A stretch of 15,845 nucleotides of DNA, from NCBI GenBank assembly GCA_025356695.1, contig JANXSE010000294.1:1-15845 (forward strand), written 5' to 3'. Below, piece after piece: positions 8,197 through 15,845 of the stretch; the first letter of the stretch is position 1; each line of letters begins with the position of its first letter. This stretch comes from Betaproteobacteria bacterium (GTDB lineage Bacteria; Pseudomonadota; Gammaproteobacteria; Burkholderiales; SG8-41). The position numbers and the translations under genes are program-made. Under the pieces are notes generated by a model. That model was given only the letters and a program-made list of their open reading frames with translations. It made no database searches and was not told the origin of the DNA.

Positions 8197-11100
8197 ATGA
8201 AGGCACTACTGGACTTGTTCAAACAGGTAACGCCTGAAGAAGAATTTGATGCGATTAAGATCGGCCTCGCATCGCCGGAGAAAATCCGGTCATGGTCGTA
8301 CGGTGAAGTAAAGAAGCCGGAAACCATCAATTACCGCACGTTCAAACCCGAACGTGACGGCTTGTTCTGCGCCAAGATCTTCGGGCCGGTCAAGGACTAC
8401 GAATGTCTTTGCGGCAAGTACAAACGTCTCAAACATCGCGGCGTCATCTGCGAAAAATGCGGCGTTGAAGTTACGCTGTCCAAGGTGCGCCGCGAGCGCA
8501 TGGGACATATCGAGCTCGCCTCGGTGGTCGCGCACATCTGGTTCCTGAAGTCGCTGCCGTCGCGTCTGGGCATGGTGCTCGACATGACGTTGCGCGACAT
8601 CGAGCGCGTGCTTTATTTCGAAGCCTACGTCGTGACCGATCCGGGCATGACGCCGCTGAAGCGCTGTCAGCTGTTGTCGGAAGACGATTACCTTGCCAAG
8701 GTTGAAGAGCACGGTGACGATTTCACCGCCATCATGGGCGCCGAAGGCGTGCGTGAACTGCTGCGCGCGATTGATCTCAAGCCGGAAATCGAAACCCTGC
8801 GTACGGATCTTGCGGCGACGACTTCGGAAACCAAGATCAAGAAGATCGCCAAGCGTTTGAAGGTGCTGGAAGCCTTCAACAAGTCGGGCATCAAACCCGA
8901 CTGGATGGTGATGGAAGTGCTGCCGGTATTGCCCCCGGAGCTGCGTCCGCTGGTGCCGCTGGACGGCGGTCGTTTTGCGACTTCCGATCTTAACGATTTG
9001 TATCGTCGTGTCATCAACCGCAACAACCGTCTGAAGCGTCTTCTCGAACTGAAAGCGCCGGACATCATCGTGCGCAACGAGAAACGCATGCTGCAGGAAG
9101 CCGTCGACTCGCTGCTTGATAATGGTCGTCGCGGCAAGGCGATGACCGGCGCCAACAAGCGTCCGTTGAAGTCGCTCGCCGACATGATCAAAGGCAAGGG
9201 CGGCCGTTTCCGTCAGAACCTGCTGGGCAAACGCGTCGACTATTCGGGCCGTTCGGTCATCGTCGTCGGTCCGCAATTGAAACTGCATCAGTGCGGTCTG
9301 CCGAAGAAGATGGCGCTCGAACTGTTCAAGCCTTACATCTTCAACAAACTCGAAACGCTGGGTCTGGCGACCACCATCAAGGCCGCCAAGCGCCTGGTCG
9401 AGCAGGAAGTGCCGGAAGTCTGGGACATCCTCGAAGAGGTGATTCGCGAGCATCCGGTTATGCTGAACCGCGCGCCGACGCTGCATCGTCTCGGTATCCA
9501 GGCTTTCGAGCCGGTGCTGATTGAAGGCAAGGCGATCCAGTTGCATCCGCTGGTTTGCGCGGCGTTCAACGCCGACTTTGACGGTGACCAGATGGCGGTG
9601 CACGTACCGTTGTCGCTGGAAGCGCAGCTCGAAGCGCGCACCTTGATGTTGTCGACCAACAACATCCTGTCGCCGGCCAACGGCGAGCCGATTATTGTGC
9701 CGTCGCAGGACATCGTGTTGGGCCTTTACTACATCACCCGTGAAAAAATGGGTGCCAAGGGTGAAGGCATGCACTTCATGAACGTCGGCGAGGTGTCGCG
9801 TGCGTACGAATCACGCAATATCGAAGTCAACGCCGGCATTGTGGTGCGCCTGAAGGAATTCGATGTTGATGCGGCCGGTGAAAAAACCGAAAAGATCACG
9901 CGTTACAAGACTACGGTTGGCCGTGCTCTGCTGTCGGAAATTTTGCCGCCGGGCCTGCCTTTTGAGGCGATCAACAAGTCACTCAAGAAAAAGGAAATCT
10001 CGAAGCTGATCAACCTCTCGTTCCGCCGCTGCGGATTGCGCGAGACCGTGATTTTTGCGGACAAGCTCATGTACAACGGCTTTACGATGGCGACGCGCGC
10101 CGGTATTTCGATCGCGGTTGACGACATGCTGGTGCCGACGCAAAAGAACGACATCATCTCCGCCGCTGAAAAAGAAGTGCAGGAGATCGAGTCGCAGTAC
10201 ACCTCGGGTCTGGTGACCCAGGGTGAGCGCTACAACAAGGTCGTCGATATCTGGGGTCGCGCAGGTGACGTCGTGGCGAAAGCGATGATGGATCAGCTCG
10301 GCACGCAGGATGTGTCGGCGTGGAACTACGACACCAAGACCTACCAGCCGCTGAAAGACAAGAAGTCGAATCCTGTCACTCAGGAATCGTTTAATTCGAT
10401 TTACATGATGGCGGACTCCGGCGCGCGCGGTTCGGCGGCGCAGATTCGGCAATTGGCCGGTATGCGCGGTTTGATGGCGAAGCCGGATGGCTCGATCATC
10501 GAGACGCCGATCACCGCGAACTTCCGCGAAGGCCTGAACGTGCTGCAGTACTTCATTTCGACGCACGGCGCACGTAAAGGTCTGGCAGATACCGCATTGA
10601 AGACGGCGAACTCGGGTTACCTGACGCGCCGTCTTGTCGACGTGACGCAGGATTTGGTGGTGATCGAGGATGATTGCGGCACGTCTAACGGCGTTGCGAT
10701 GAAAGCCTTGATCGAAGGTGGTGAAGTCGTCGAATCGCTGCGCGAGCGCATTCTCGGGCGCGTGGTGACGCATGAAATCGTCAACCCGGAAAATGGCCAG
10801 ATATTGTACCCGGTCGTTACCTTGCTTGACGAAGATGCGGTTGATGCCATCGAAGCGGTGGGTATAGACGAGGTCAAGGTGCGCACGCCGCTTACCTGTG
10901 ACACGCGTTACGGCCTTTGCGCCAAGTGTTACGGTCGTGATCTCGGCCGCGGGTCTCTGGTCAACGTCGGCGAGGCAGTTGGCGTTATCGCTGCGCAATC
11001 CATCGGTGAGCCTGGCACGCAGTTGACGATGCGAACCTTCCACATCGGCGGTGCTGCTTCACGTACCGCGGTCGTAAGCCAGATCGACAGCAAATCGGCT

Positions 11101-12438
11101 GGTATTGTGCGTTACTCGGCCGGCATGCGTTATGTCACCAATGCGCGCAACGAGCTGATTGCTATTTCGCGCAGCGGTGAAGTGATGATTCATGACGAAC
11201 ACGGGCGTGAACGCGAGCGTCATAAGGTCGTTTACGGCGCAACGCTGCTTTCGCGTGATGGCGAAACAGTCAAGGCGGGGCAGATGCTTGCCACATGGGA
11301 TCCGCATACCCGCCCAATCATTACCGAGTACGCGGGTAAAGTGCGCTTCGAAAACGTCGAGGAAGGCGTGACCGTTGCCAAACAAACGGATGAAGTCACC
11401 GGGCTTTCGACGCTGGTGGTGGTCGATCCGAAGCGTCGCGGCACCGCGCAGGCGAAGGGTTTGCGTCCGCAGGTCAAACTGCTCGACAGCGCCGGCAACG
11501 AGGTCAAGATCGCGGGCACCGAGCTGCCGGTCAATATCACCTTCCAGATCAGTTGCATTATTACGGTCAAGAACGGTCAGGATGTGTCTGTCGGCGAGGT
11601 GCTGGCGCGTATCCCGCAGGAAACCTCGAAAACACGCGACATTACCGGCGGTTTGCCGCGGGTGGCCGAATTGTTCGAGGCGCGTTCACCGAAGGACGCC
11701 GGCCTGCTGGCGGAAATTACCGGCACGGTTTCGTTCGGCAAGGACACCAAGGGCAAACAGCGGTTAGTGATTACTGACCTTGACGGCGTTGCCCACGAAT
11801 ACCTGATCCCGAAAGACAAGCACGTCATGGCGCACGATGGCCAGGTTGTGAACAAGGGCGAGGTGATCGTCGACGGCCCGGCCGATCCGCATGACATCCT
11901 GCGTCTGAAGGGGGTCGAAGAGCTGGCGCGCTACATCTCCAACGAGGTGCAGGACGTCTACCGGCTGCAGGGCGTGAAGATCAATGACAAGCATATTGAG
12001 GTCATTGTGCGTCAGATGTTGCGGCGCGTCACGATCGTCGATCCGGGCGATACGCGCTTCATCGTCGGCGAACAGCTCGAAAGAGCCGAGATTCTCGACG
12101 AAAACGACAAAGCTGTCGCGGAAGGCAAGAAGCCCGCAACCTTCGACTATATGCTGCTGGGCATCACCAAGGCTTCGCTCTCGACGGATTCGTTCATTTC
12201 GGCCGCGTCTTTCCAGGAAACCACCCGGGTCTTGACCGAGGCGGCGATCATGGGCAAACGCGACGAACTGCGCGGACTGAAGGAAAACGTCATTGTCGGG
12301 CGCCTGATTCCCGCCGGCACTGGTTTGGCCTATCACAACACCCGCAAGCGTCAGGCCGATGCTGCGGAGCTACTGGCGGCAACTGAGCCGGTGGCGGAGG
12401 ATGTGGCGCCGACCGAATCACGTGAGCAGGTTGCTTGA
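8197..12438 (+). CDS. rpoC: DNA-directed RNA polymerase subunit beta'
   Basis: This subunit carries the catalytic magnesium and, with RpoB, forms the active centre. The product has 1413 residues (E. coli 1407). The N-terminal zinc ribbon uses C70, C72, C85 and C88. The magnesium loop NADFDGD is at 458-464, exactly as in E. coli. The second zinc site is C827, C901, C908 and C911. The bridge helix and trigger loop region includes [17 protein letters not shown] (936-952). The net 13-residue shift against E. coli arises in one place: between MMD (697-699) and SFNSIYMM (from 731) the loop is longer and contains [17 protein letters not shown]. This is just after the rim helices of the secondary channel. 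The start is the ATG at 8197, behind TGGAG. The TGA stop overlaps the -35 box of a promoter facing rpsL. Confidence 0.99.
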   Translation: MKALLDLFKQVTPEEEFDAIKIGLASPEKIRSWSYGEVKKPETINYRTFKPERDGLFCAKIFGPVKDYECLCGKYKRLKHRGVICEKCGVEVTLSKVRRERMGHIELASVVAHIWFLKSLPSRLGMVLDMTLRDIERVLYFEAYVVTDPGMTPLKRCQLLSEDDYLAKVEEHGDDFTAIMGAEGVRELLRAIDLKPEIETLRTDLAATTSETKIKKIAKRLKVLEAFNKSGIKPDWMVMEVLPVLPPELRPLVPLDGGRFATSDLNDLYRRVINRNNRLKRLLELKAPDIIVRNEKRMLQEAVDSLLDNGRRGKAMTGANKRPLKSLADMIKGKGGRFRQNLLGKRVDYSGRSVIVVGPQLKLHQCGLPKKMALELFKPYIFNKLETLGLATTIKAAKRLVEQEVPEVWDILEEVIREHPVMLNRAPTLHRLGIQAFEPVLIEGKAIQLHPLVCAAFNADFDGDQMAVHVPLSLEAQLEARTLMLSTNNILSPANGEPIIVPSQDIVLGLYYITREKMGAKGEGMHFMNVGEVSRAYESRNIEVNAGIVVRLKEFDVDAAGEKTEKITRYKTTVGRALLSEILPPGLPFEAINKSLKKKEISKLINLSFRRCGLRETVIFADKLMYNGFTMATRAGISIAVDDMLVPTQKNDIISAAEKEVQEIESQYTSGLVTQGERYNKVVDIWGRAGDVVAKAMMDQLGTQDVSAWNYDTKTYQPLKDKKSNPVTQESFNSIYMMADSGARGSAAQIRQLAGMRGLMAKPDGSIIETPITANFREGLNVLQYFISTHGARKGLADTALKTANSGYLTRRLVDVTQDLVVIEDDCGTSNGVAMKALIEGGEVVESLRERILGRVVTHEIVNPENGQILYPVVTLLDEDAVDAIEAVGIDEVKVRTPLTCDTRYGLCAKCYGRDLGRGSLVNVGEAVGVIAAQSIGEPGTQLTMRTFHIGGAASRTAVVSQIDSKSAGIVRYSAGMRYVTNARNELIAISRSGEVMIHDEHGRERERHKVVYGATLLSRDGETVKAGQMLATWDPHTRPIITEYAGKVRFENVEEGVTVAKQTDEVTGLSTLVVVDPKRRGTAQAKGLRPQVKLLDSAGNEVKIAGTELPVNITFQISCIITVKNGQDVSVGEVLARIPQETSKTRDITGGLPRVAELFEARSPKDAGLLAEITGTVSFGKDTKGKQRLVITDLDGVAHEYLIPKDKHVMAHDGQVVNKGEVIVDGPADPHDILRLKGVEELARYISNEVQDVYRLQGVKINDKHIEVIVRQMLRRVTIVDPGDTRFIVGEQLERAEILDENDKAVAEGKKPATFDYMLLGITKASLSTDSFISAASFQETTRVLTEAAIMGKRDELRGLKENVIVGRLIPAGTGLAYHNTRKRQADAAELLAATEPVAEDVAPTESREQVA

Positions 12439-12463
12439 CAGGGATGACGTAACCCCATAAAAT
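12435..12463 (+). promoter_or_regulatory. Sigma-70 promoter for the rpsL-rpsG-fusA-tuf (str) operon
   Basis: TTGACA (12435-12440, perfect -35) and TAAAAT (12458-12463, five of six bases of TATAAT) are separated by an ideal 17-base spacer. The -35 box overlaps the rpoC stop codon. Transcription would begin near 12470, leaving a leader of about 160 bases before rpsL that contains several hairpins. This is the clearest promoter in the window. Its use is inferred from the sequence match and from its place at the expected str operon boundary. Confidence 0.75.
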
Positions 12464-12527
12464 TTACAGTCTTTTTTAGCTTGAATTTTCAGCCGGATGC
12501 GGCTTGGAATGGGGAAACAAACGGGTT

Positions 12528-12558
12528 CGGGACGGCTTTTAGGCCGTCCCGCGTTTTT
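12528..12558 (+). terminator. Intrinsic terminator after rpoC
   Basis: A 9-bp stem (CGGGACGGC, 12528-12536, with GCCGTCCCG, 12543-12551) has a six-base loop TTTTAG and is followed closely by five T residues (12554-12558). It would end the rpoBC transcript. Because the str promoter lies upstream at 12435-12463, transcripts from that promoter must also pass it, so it may act as an attenuator of the str operon. Confidence 0.8.
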
Positions 12559-12604
12559 CCGGATCGGAAAAACCTTCAATCGTCGCGAAATCGGCGGTTT
12601 TTTT
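12554..12604 (+). terminator. Second T-tract structure, possible tandem terminator or attenuator
   Basis: Two alternative foldings share one A-rich segment. TTTTTCCG (12554-12561) can pair with CGGAAAAA (12565-12572) around a three-base loop. Alternatively AAAAACC (12568-12574) can pair with GGTTTTT (12596-12602), closing a larger hairpin whose tip may pair CGTCG with CGGCG. Seven T residues (12598-12604) sit on the 3' side, 25 bases before the rpsL start. The second fold resembles a weak A/T-rich terminator. Whether either forms is unknown. Confidence 0.45.
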
Positions 12605-12629
12605 CAGTACTAAAGAAAGTTTTCTCAGT

Positions 12630-13007
12630 ATGCCGACGATTAATCAACTGGTTCGCAAGCCGCGGGTGTTACGGCGGGTCAAAAGTAAAGTTCCCGCGCT
12701 GAAAAATTCGCCGCAAAAGCGCGGTGTCTGCACGCGCGTATATACGACGACGCCAAAGAAGCCGAACTCGGCGCTGCGCAAAGTCGCGCGCGTGCGCTTG
12801 ACCAACGGTTTCGAAGTCACCAGTTACATCGGCGGCGAAGGCCACAACCTGCAGGAGCACTCGGTTGTGCTGATTCGCGGCGGTCGCGTCAAAGACTTGC
12901 CGGGCGTGCGTTACCACATCGTGCGCGGCAGTCTCGACACTGCGGGCGTCAAGGATCGCAAACAAAGCCGCTCGAAATACGGCGCCAAGCGGCCCAAGGC
13001 TGCTTAA
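12630..13007 (+). CDS. rpsL: 30S ribosomal protein S12
   Basis: S12 lies at the decoding centre and controls accuracy. The product is 125 residues. The conserved loop [19 protein letters not shown] has lysine at 43, and [17 protein letters not shown] has K88 and D89. These are the usual streptomycin-sensitive residues, with D89 at the position methylthiolated in E. coli. The tail ends [13 protein letters not shown]. The start is the ATG at 12630, and the first residues [12 protein letters not shown] are the family norm. The ribosome site is poor: only AAAGAAAG, overlapping a small inverted repeat at 12614-12625. That is surprising for such a highly expressed gene. It is probably the first gene of the str operon. 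Confidence 0.98.
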   Translation: MPTINQLVRKPRVLRRVKSKVPALKNSPQKRGVCTRVYTTTPKKPNSALRKVARVRLTNGFEVTSYIGGEGHNLQEHSVVLIRGGRVKDLPGVRYHIVRGSLDTAGVKDRKQSRSKYGAKRPKAA

Positions 13008-13039
13008 TCCACTCAAGCAAGCAAGGATAGAGACCGAAC

Positions 13040-13510
13040 ATGCCACGTCGTAGAGAAGTTCCCAAACGCGAAGTACTGCCCGACCCGAAGTTTTCGAGCG
13101 TCGATATCGCCAAATTCGTCAATGTGTTGATGAAGGCGGGTAAAAAATCGGTCGCCGAGCGCATCATTTACGGCGCGCTTGAGCAAATCAAGAAGAAGAC
13201 GAATAAAGACCCGCTCGAGATATTTAATCTGGCGGTCAATAACGTCAAACCGGTGGTTGAGGTCAAGAGTCGCCGCGTTGGCGGTGCCAACTATCAGGTT
13301 CCGGTTGAAGTGCGGCCGATCCGCCGTGTTGCCCTGGCAATGCGCTGGATACGTGATGCGGCACGCGGCCGCGGCGAAAAATCGATGGGCGCGCGTCTGG
13401 CCGGCGAACTCGCCGAAGCAGCAGAGGGCCGCGGCGGCGCCATGAAGAAGCGCGAAGAAGTGCACCGTATGGCAGAGGCCAACAAGGCTTTCTCGCATTA
13501 TCGTTTCTAG
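13040..13510 (+). CDS. rpsG: 30S ribosomal protein S7
   Basis: S7 starts assembly of the 30S head by binding the 3' domain of 16S rRNA, and in E. coli it represses the str operon. The product is 156 residues, the usual length. It begins [18 protein letters not shown], has the RNA-binding beta-ribbon around [17 protein letters not shown] (75-91) and [12 protein letters not shown], and ends [19 protein letters not shown]. The ATG at 13040 follows AAGGA (13023-13027). It lies 32 bases after rpsL and 30 bases before fusA. Confidence 0.98.
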   Translation: MPRRREVPKREVLPDPKFSSVDIAKFVNVLMKAGKKSVAERIIYGALEQIKKKTNKDPLEIFNLAVNNVKPVVEVKSRRVGGANYQVPVEVRPIRRVALAMRWIRDAARGRGEKSMGARLAGELAEAAEGRGGAMKKREEVHRMAEANKAFSHYRF

Positions 13511-13540
13511 CAGCGGTCAGAATCCCCCAAGGTTTGATAA

Positions 13541-15637
13541 GTGCCACGTAAAACTCCGATCGAACGGTATCGTAATATCGGCATCAGTGCTCACATTGAT
13601 GCCGGTAAAACCACGACCACCGAACGCGTGTTGTTTTACACCGGTGTCTCGCACAAGCTTGGCGAAGTGCATGACGGCACCGCAGTGATGGACTGGATGG
13701 AGCAGGAGCAGGAACGCGGCATTACGATTACCTCCGCCGCCACCACCTGCTTCTGGAAGGGGATGGACGGCAACTATCCGGAGCACCGCATCAATATCAT
13801 CGACACGCCCGGCCACGTTGACTTCACGATAGAAGTTGAGCGCAGCCTGCGTGTGCTGGATGGTGCATGCATGGTCTATTGCGCGGTGGGTGGTGTGCAG
13901 CCGCAATCGGAAACGGTCTGGCGTCAGGCCACCAAGTACAAAGTGCCGCGGCTCGCATTCGTCAACAAGATGGATCGCCAGGGCGCTGATTTTTTCAAGG
14001 TCTACGAGCAGATGCGCGTGCGTCTGAAGGCCAATCCCGTGCCGGTTCAGATTCCGATCGGTGCCGAAGAGGAATTCGAGGGCATAGTCGATCTCGTCCG
14101 CATGAAGGCAATCTATTGGGACGACTCGACGCAGGGCATGAAATTTGAATTGCGCGATGTTCCGGCTGATCTTAATGATGCGGCGCAGGAATGGCGCGAA
14201 AAGATGGTCGAGAGCGCGGCTGAGGCGGGCGACGATCTGATGAACAAGTACCTTGATGGCGGTGTATTGTCGATTGAGGAAATCAAACACGGTTTGCGTG
14301 TTCGTGCGATCAAGAATGAGATCGTGCCGATGTTGTGCGGTTCCGCATTCAAGAATAAAGGCGTGCAGGCGATGCTTGACGCCGTAATCGATTATCTTCC
14401 GGCGCCGGTCGACATTCCGCCGGTTACTGGTACCGATGACCAAGATAGACCGACGGCGCGCAGAGCCGACGACAGCGAGCCGTTTGCAGGCTTGGCATTC
14501 AAGATTGCGACCGACCCGTATGTCGGCCAGCTGATTTTCTTCCGCGTCTATTCGGGCGTGGTGAGTTCAGGCGACACCATCTACAACCCGGGCAAGGGAC
14601 GCAAAGAGCGCATCGGCCGTTTGTTGCAGATGCACGCGAATACGCGCGAAGATATCAAGGAAGTGCGCGCCGGCGACATCGCCGCAGCGGTTGGCCTGCG
14701 CGAAGCGACGACCGGCGAAACGCTGTGCGATCCGCAGAAAATCATTGTGCTCGAAAGAATGATTTTCCCCGAGCCGGTGATTTCGCAGGCGGTCGAGCCG
14801 AAAACCAAGGCCGATCAGGAAAAGATGGGCATCGCGTTGAGTCGCCTTGCCCAGGAAGACCCGTCGTTCCGTGTGCGTTCGGACGAAGAGTCAGGCCAGA
14901 CCATCATTGCCGGTATGGGTGAATTGCATCTGGAAATCATTGTCGATCGCATGAAGCGCGAATTCGGCGTTGACGCGTCGGTCGGCAAGCCGCAGGTTGC
15001 ATACCGCGAGACGATCAAGAAAGCTGCCGACAAAGTTGAAGGCAAGTTCATCAAGCAATCGGGTGGCCGCGGCCAATATGGTCACGTCGTGTTGAAGGTC
15101 GAACCGCAGGCGCCGGGCAAAGGTTTCGAGTTCGTCGATGCGATCAAGGGTGGCGCGGTGCCGCGCGAATACATTCCGGCGATCGAAAAAGGCCTCATCG
15201 AAACGCTGCCGGCGGGCGTGCTGGCGGGTTTCCCGATTGTCGATGTCAAAGTTACGTTGTTCGACGGTTCGTTCCATGAGGTTGATTCGAACGAAAACGC
15301 TTTCAAGATGGCGGCGTCGATGGCCTTCAAGGAGGGTATGCGTCGTGCCACCCCGACGCTGCTCGAGCCGATCATGGCCGTTGAAGTTGAAACGCCTGAA
15401 GATTACATGGGTAATGTAATGGGCGATCTGTCTTCACGCCGTGGCGTGGTGCAGGGCATGGATGATGTCGCCGGCACCAAAGTGATCAAAGCGGAAGTTC
15501 CGCTAGCGGAAATGTTTGGTTATTCGACTACGCTGCGTTCGCTGTCGCAGGGGCGCGCAACCTACACAATGGAATTCAAGCATTACGCGGAAGCGCCGAA
15601 GTCCGTCGCAGAAGCAATCATCAATAGGAAAGATTGA
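13541..15637 (+). CDS. fusA: Elongation factor G
   Basis: EF-G is the GTPase that drives ribosomal translocation and, with RRF, recycling. The product is 698 residues, typical of the canonical factor. GTPase motifs are complete: AHIDAGKT (17-24), RGITI (59-63), DTPGH (88-92), NKMD (142-145) and GSAFKNKG (267-274). Domain IV contains [16 protein letters not shown], and domain V ends [19 protein letters not shown]. The start is a GTG at 13541, about eight bases after a short AAGG site. The N-terminus [20 protein letters not shown] matches the family from the second residue, so an upstream start is unlikely. tuf follows after 10 bases. Confidence 0.98.
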   Translation: MPRKTPIERYRNIGISAHIDAGKTTTTERVLFYTGVSHKLGEVHDGTAVMDWMEQEQERGITITSAATTCFWKGMDGNYPEHRINIIDTPGHVDFTIEVERSLRVLDGACMVYCAVGGVQPQSETVWRQATKYKVPRLAFVNKMDRQGADFFKVYEQMRVRLKANPVPVQIPIGAEEEFEGIVDLVRMKAIYWDDSTQGMKFELRDVPADLNDAAQEWREKMVESAAEAGDDLMNKYLDGGVLSIEEIKHGLRVRAIKNEIVPMLCGSAFKNKGVQAMLDAVIDYLPAPVDIPPVTGTDDQDRPTARRADDSEPFAGLAFKIATDPYVGQLIFFRVYSGVVSSGDTIYNPGKGRKERIGRLLQMHANTREDIKEVRAGDIAAAVGLREATTGETLCDPQKIIVLERMIFPEPVISQAVEPKTKADQEKMGIALSRLAQEDPSFRVRSDEESGQTIIAGMGELHLEIIVDRMKREFGVDASVGKPQVAYRETIKKAADKVEGKFIKQSGGRGQYGHVVLKVEPQAPGKGFEFVDAIKGGAVPREYIPAIEKGLIETLPAGVLAGFPIVDVKVTLFDGSFHEVDSNENAFKMAASMAFKEGMRRATPTLLEPIMAVEVETPEDYMGNVMGDLSSRRGVVQGMDDVAGTKVIKAEVPLAEMFGYSTTLRSLSQGRATYTMEFKHYAEAPKSVAEAIINRKD

Positions 15638-15647
15638 AGGAACGATT

Positions 15648-15845
15648 ATGGCCAAGGGCAAATTTGAGCGTACGAAGCCGCACGTGAACGTGGGTACGAT
15701 TGGGCACGTTGACCACGGCAAGACGACGCTGACGGCGGCGATGACGCACGTGCTGTCGAAGAAGTATGGCGGTGAAGCGAAGAACTACGACCAGATCGAT
15801 GCGGCGCCGGAAGAGAAGGCACGCGGCATCACGATCAACACCGCA
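15648..15845 (+). CDS. tuf: Elongation factor Tu, N-terminal part (runs off the window)
   Basis: This is the second tuf copy of the window, downstream of fusA as in the classical str operon. The 66 codons present begin [20 protein letters not shown] and include the P-loop GHVDHGKT and the switch I region [11 protein letters not shown]. Only the start of the G domain is inside the window. The ATG at 15648 lies 10 bases after the fusA stop, with AAGGAA near the fusA end as ribosome site. Strong use of ACG, GTG and GCG codons is consistent with the neighbouring genes. Confidence 0.98.
   Translation, partial: MAKGKFERTKPHVNVGTIGHVDHGKTTLTAAMTHVLSKKYGGEAKNYDQIDAAPEEKARGITINTA

Noticed and set aside
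8290..9774. 494-codon open frame on the minus strand inside rpoC
   Set aside because: It is the antisense shadow of a G/C-ending coding sequence. The + strand encodes RpoC with all motifs through this region, and the antisense product resembles nothing I know.
12481..12702. 73-codon TTG-started frame over the rpoC-rpsL gap
   Set aside because: It runs through the terminator hairpins and overlaps rpsL by about 70 bases, has no ribosome site, and its product is not protein-like.
1..15845. Search for CRISPR arrays, insertion sequences, phage genes or defence systems
   Set aside because: No regularly spaced repeats, transposase-like frames or accessory genes were seen. Apart from the first ~141 bases the window is conserved housekeeping sequence.

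Overview
The window is the core transcription/translation gene block of a proteobacterium, almost certainly a betaproteobacterium. The order is tuf(3' end) - tRNA-Trp - secE - nusG - rplK - rplA - rplJ - rplL - rpoB - rpoC - rpsL - rpsG - fusA - tuf(5' end), all on the + strand. The betaproteobacterial call rests on protein wording (the RpoB rifampicin cluster reads DQTNPLSE, RplJ begins [19 protein letters not shown]), on the RpoB/RpoC lengths (1359 and 1413 aa) and on the G/C-rich third codon positions. Genus and order cannot be fixed from the sequence alone.

Layout. Bases 1 to about 141 do not belong to the operon: recognisable EF-Tu sequence begins only near base 145, an in-frame TAG lies just before it, and the upstream segment reads best as a fragment of an unidentified gene on the - strand. 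Bases 145-249 encode the last residues of EF-Tu. A hairpin and a complete tRNA-Trp (CCA anticodon) follow, then secE and nusG (4-base overlap), rplK and rplA (1 base apart), a 387-base gap holding the L10 autoregulatory leader, rplJ and rplL, a strong attenuator-type hairpin with a T-rich tail, then rpoB and rpoC. A 191-base gap separates rpoC from rpsL. It holds a near-consensus sigma-70 promoter whose -35 box overlaps the rpoC stop codon, then an intrinsic terminator and a second T-tract structure. rpsL, rpsG and fusA follow as the str operon, and the window ends 66 codons into the second tuf gene.

How the genes work together. SecE is a translocon subunit and NusG a transcription elongation factor. 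L11 and L1 (rplK, rplA) and L10 and L12 (rplJ, rplL) build the two ribosomal stalks, and these operons are classically controlled by L1 and by the L10-L12 complex binding their own mRNAs. RpoB and RpoC form the RNA polymerase catalytic core. S12, S7, EF-G and EF-Tu form the decoding and elongation module. All full-length proteins look intact, with their key motifs present.

I found no new gene system here. What deserves a second look is non-coding or structural: the foreign left end that interrupts tuf; a family of short GGATTCAGGATTCAG-like repeats confined to the gaps, three of them inside the L10 leader where they can pair in alternative ways; the promoter followed by tandem terminators in the rpoC-rpsL gap; and a 13-residue extension in RpoC just after the secondary-channel rim helices.
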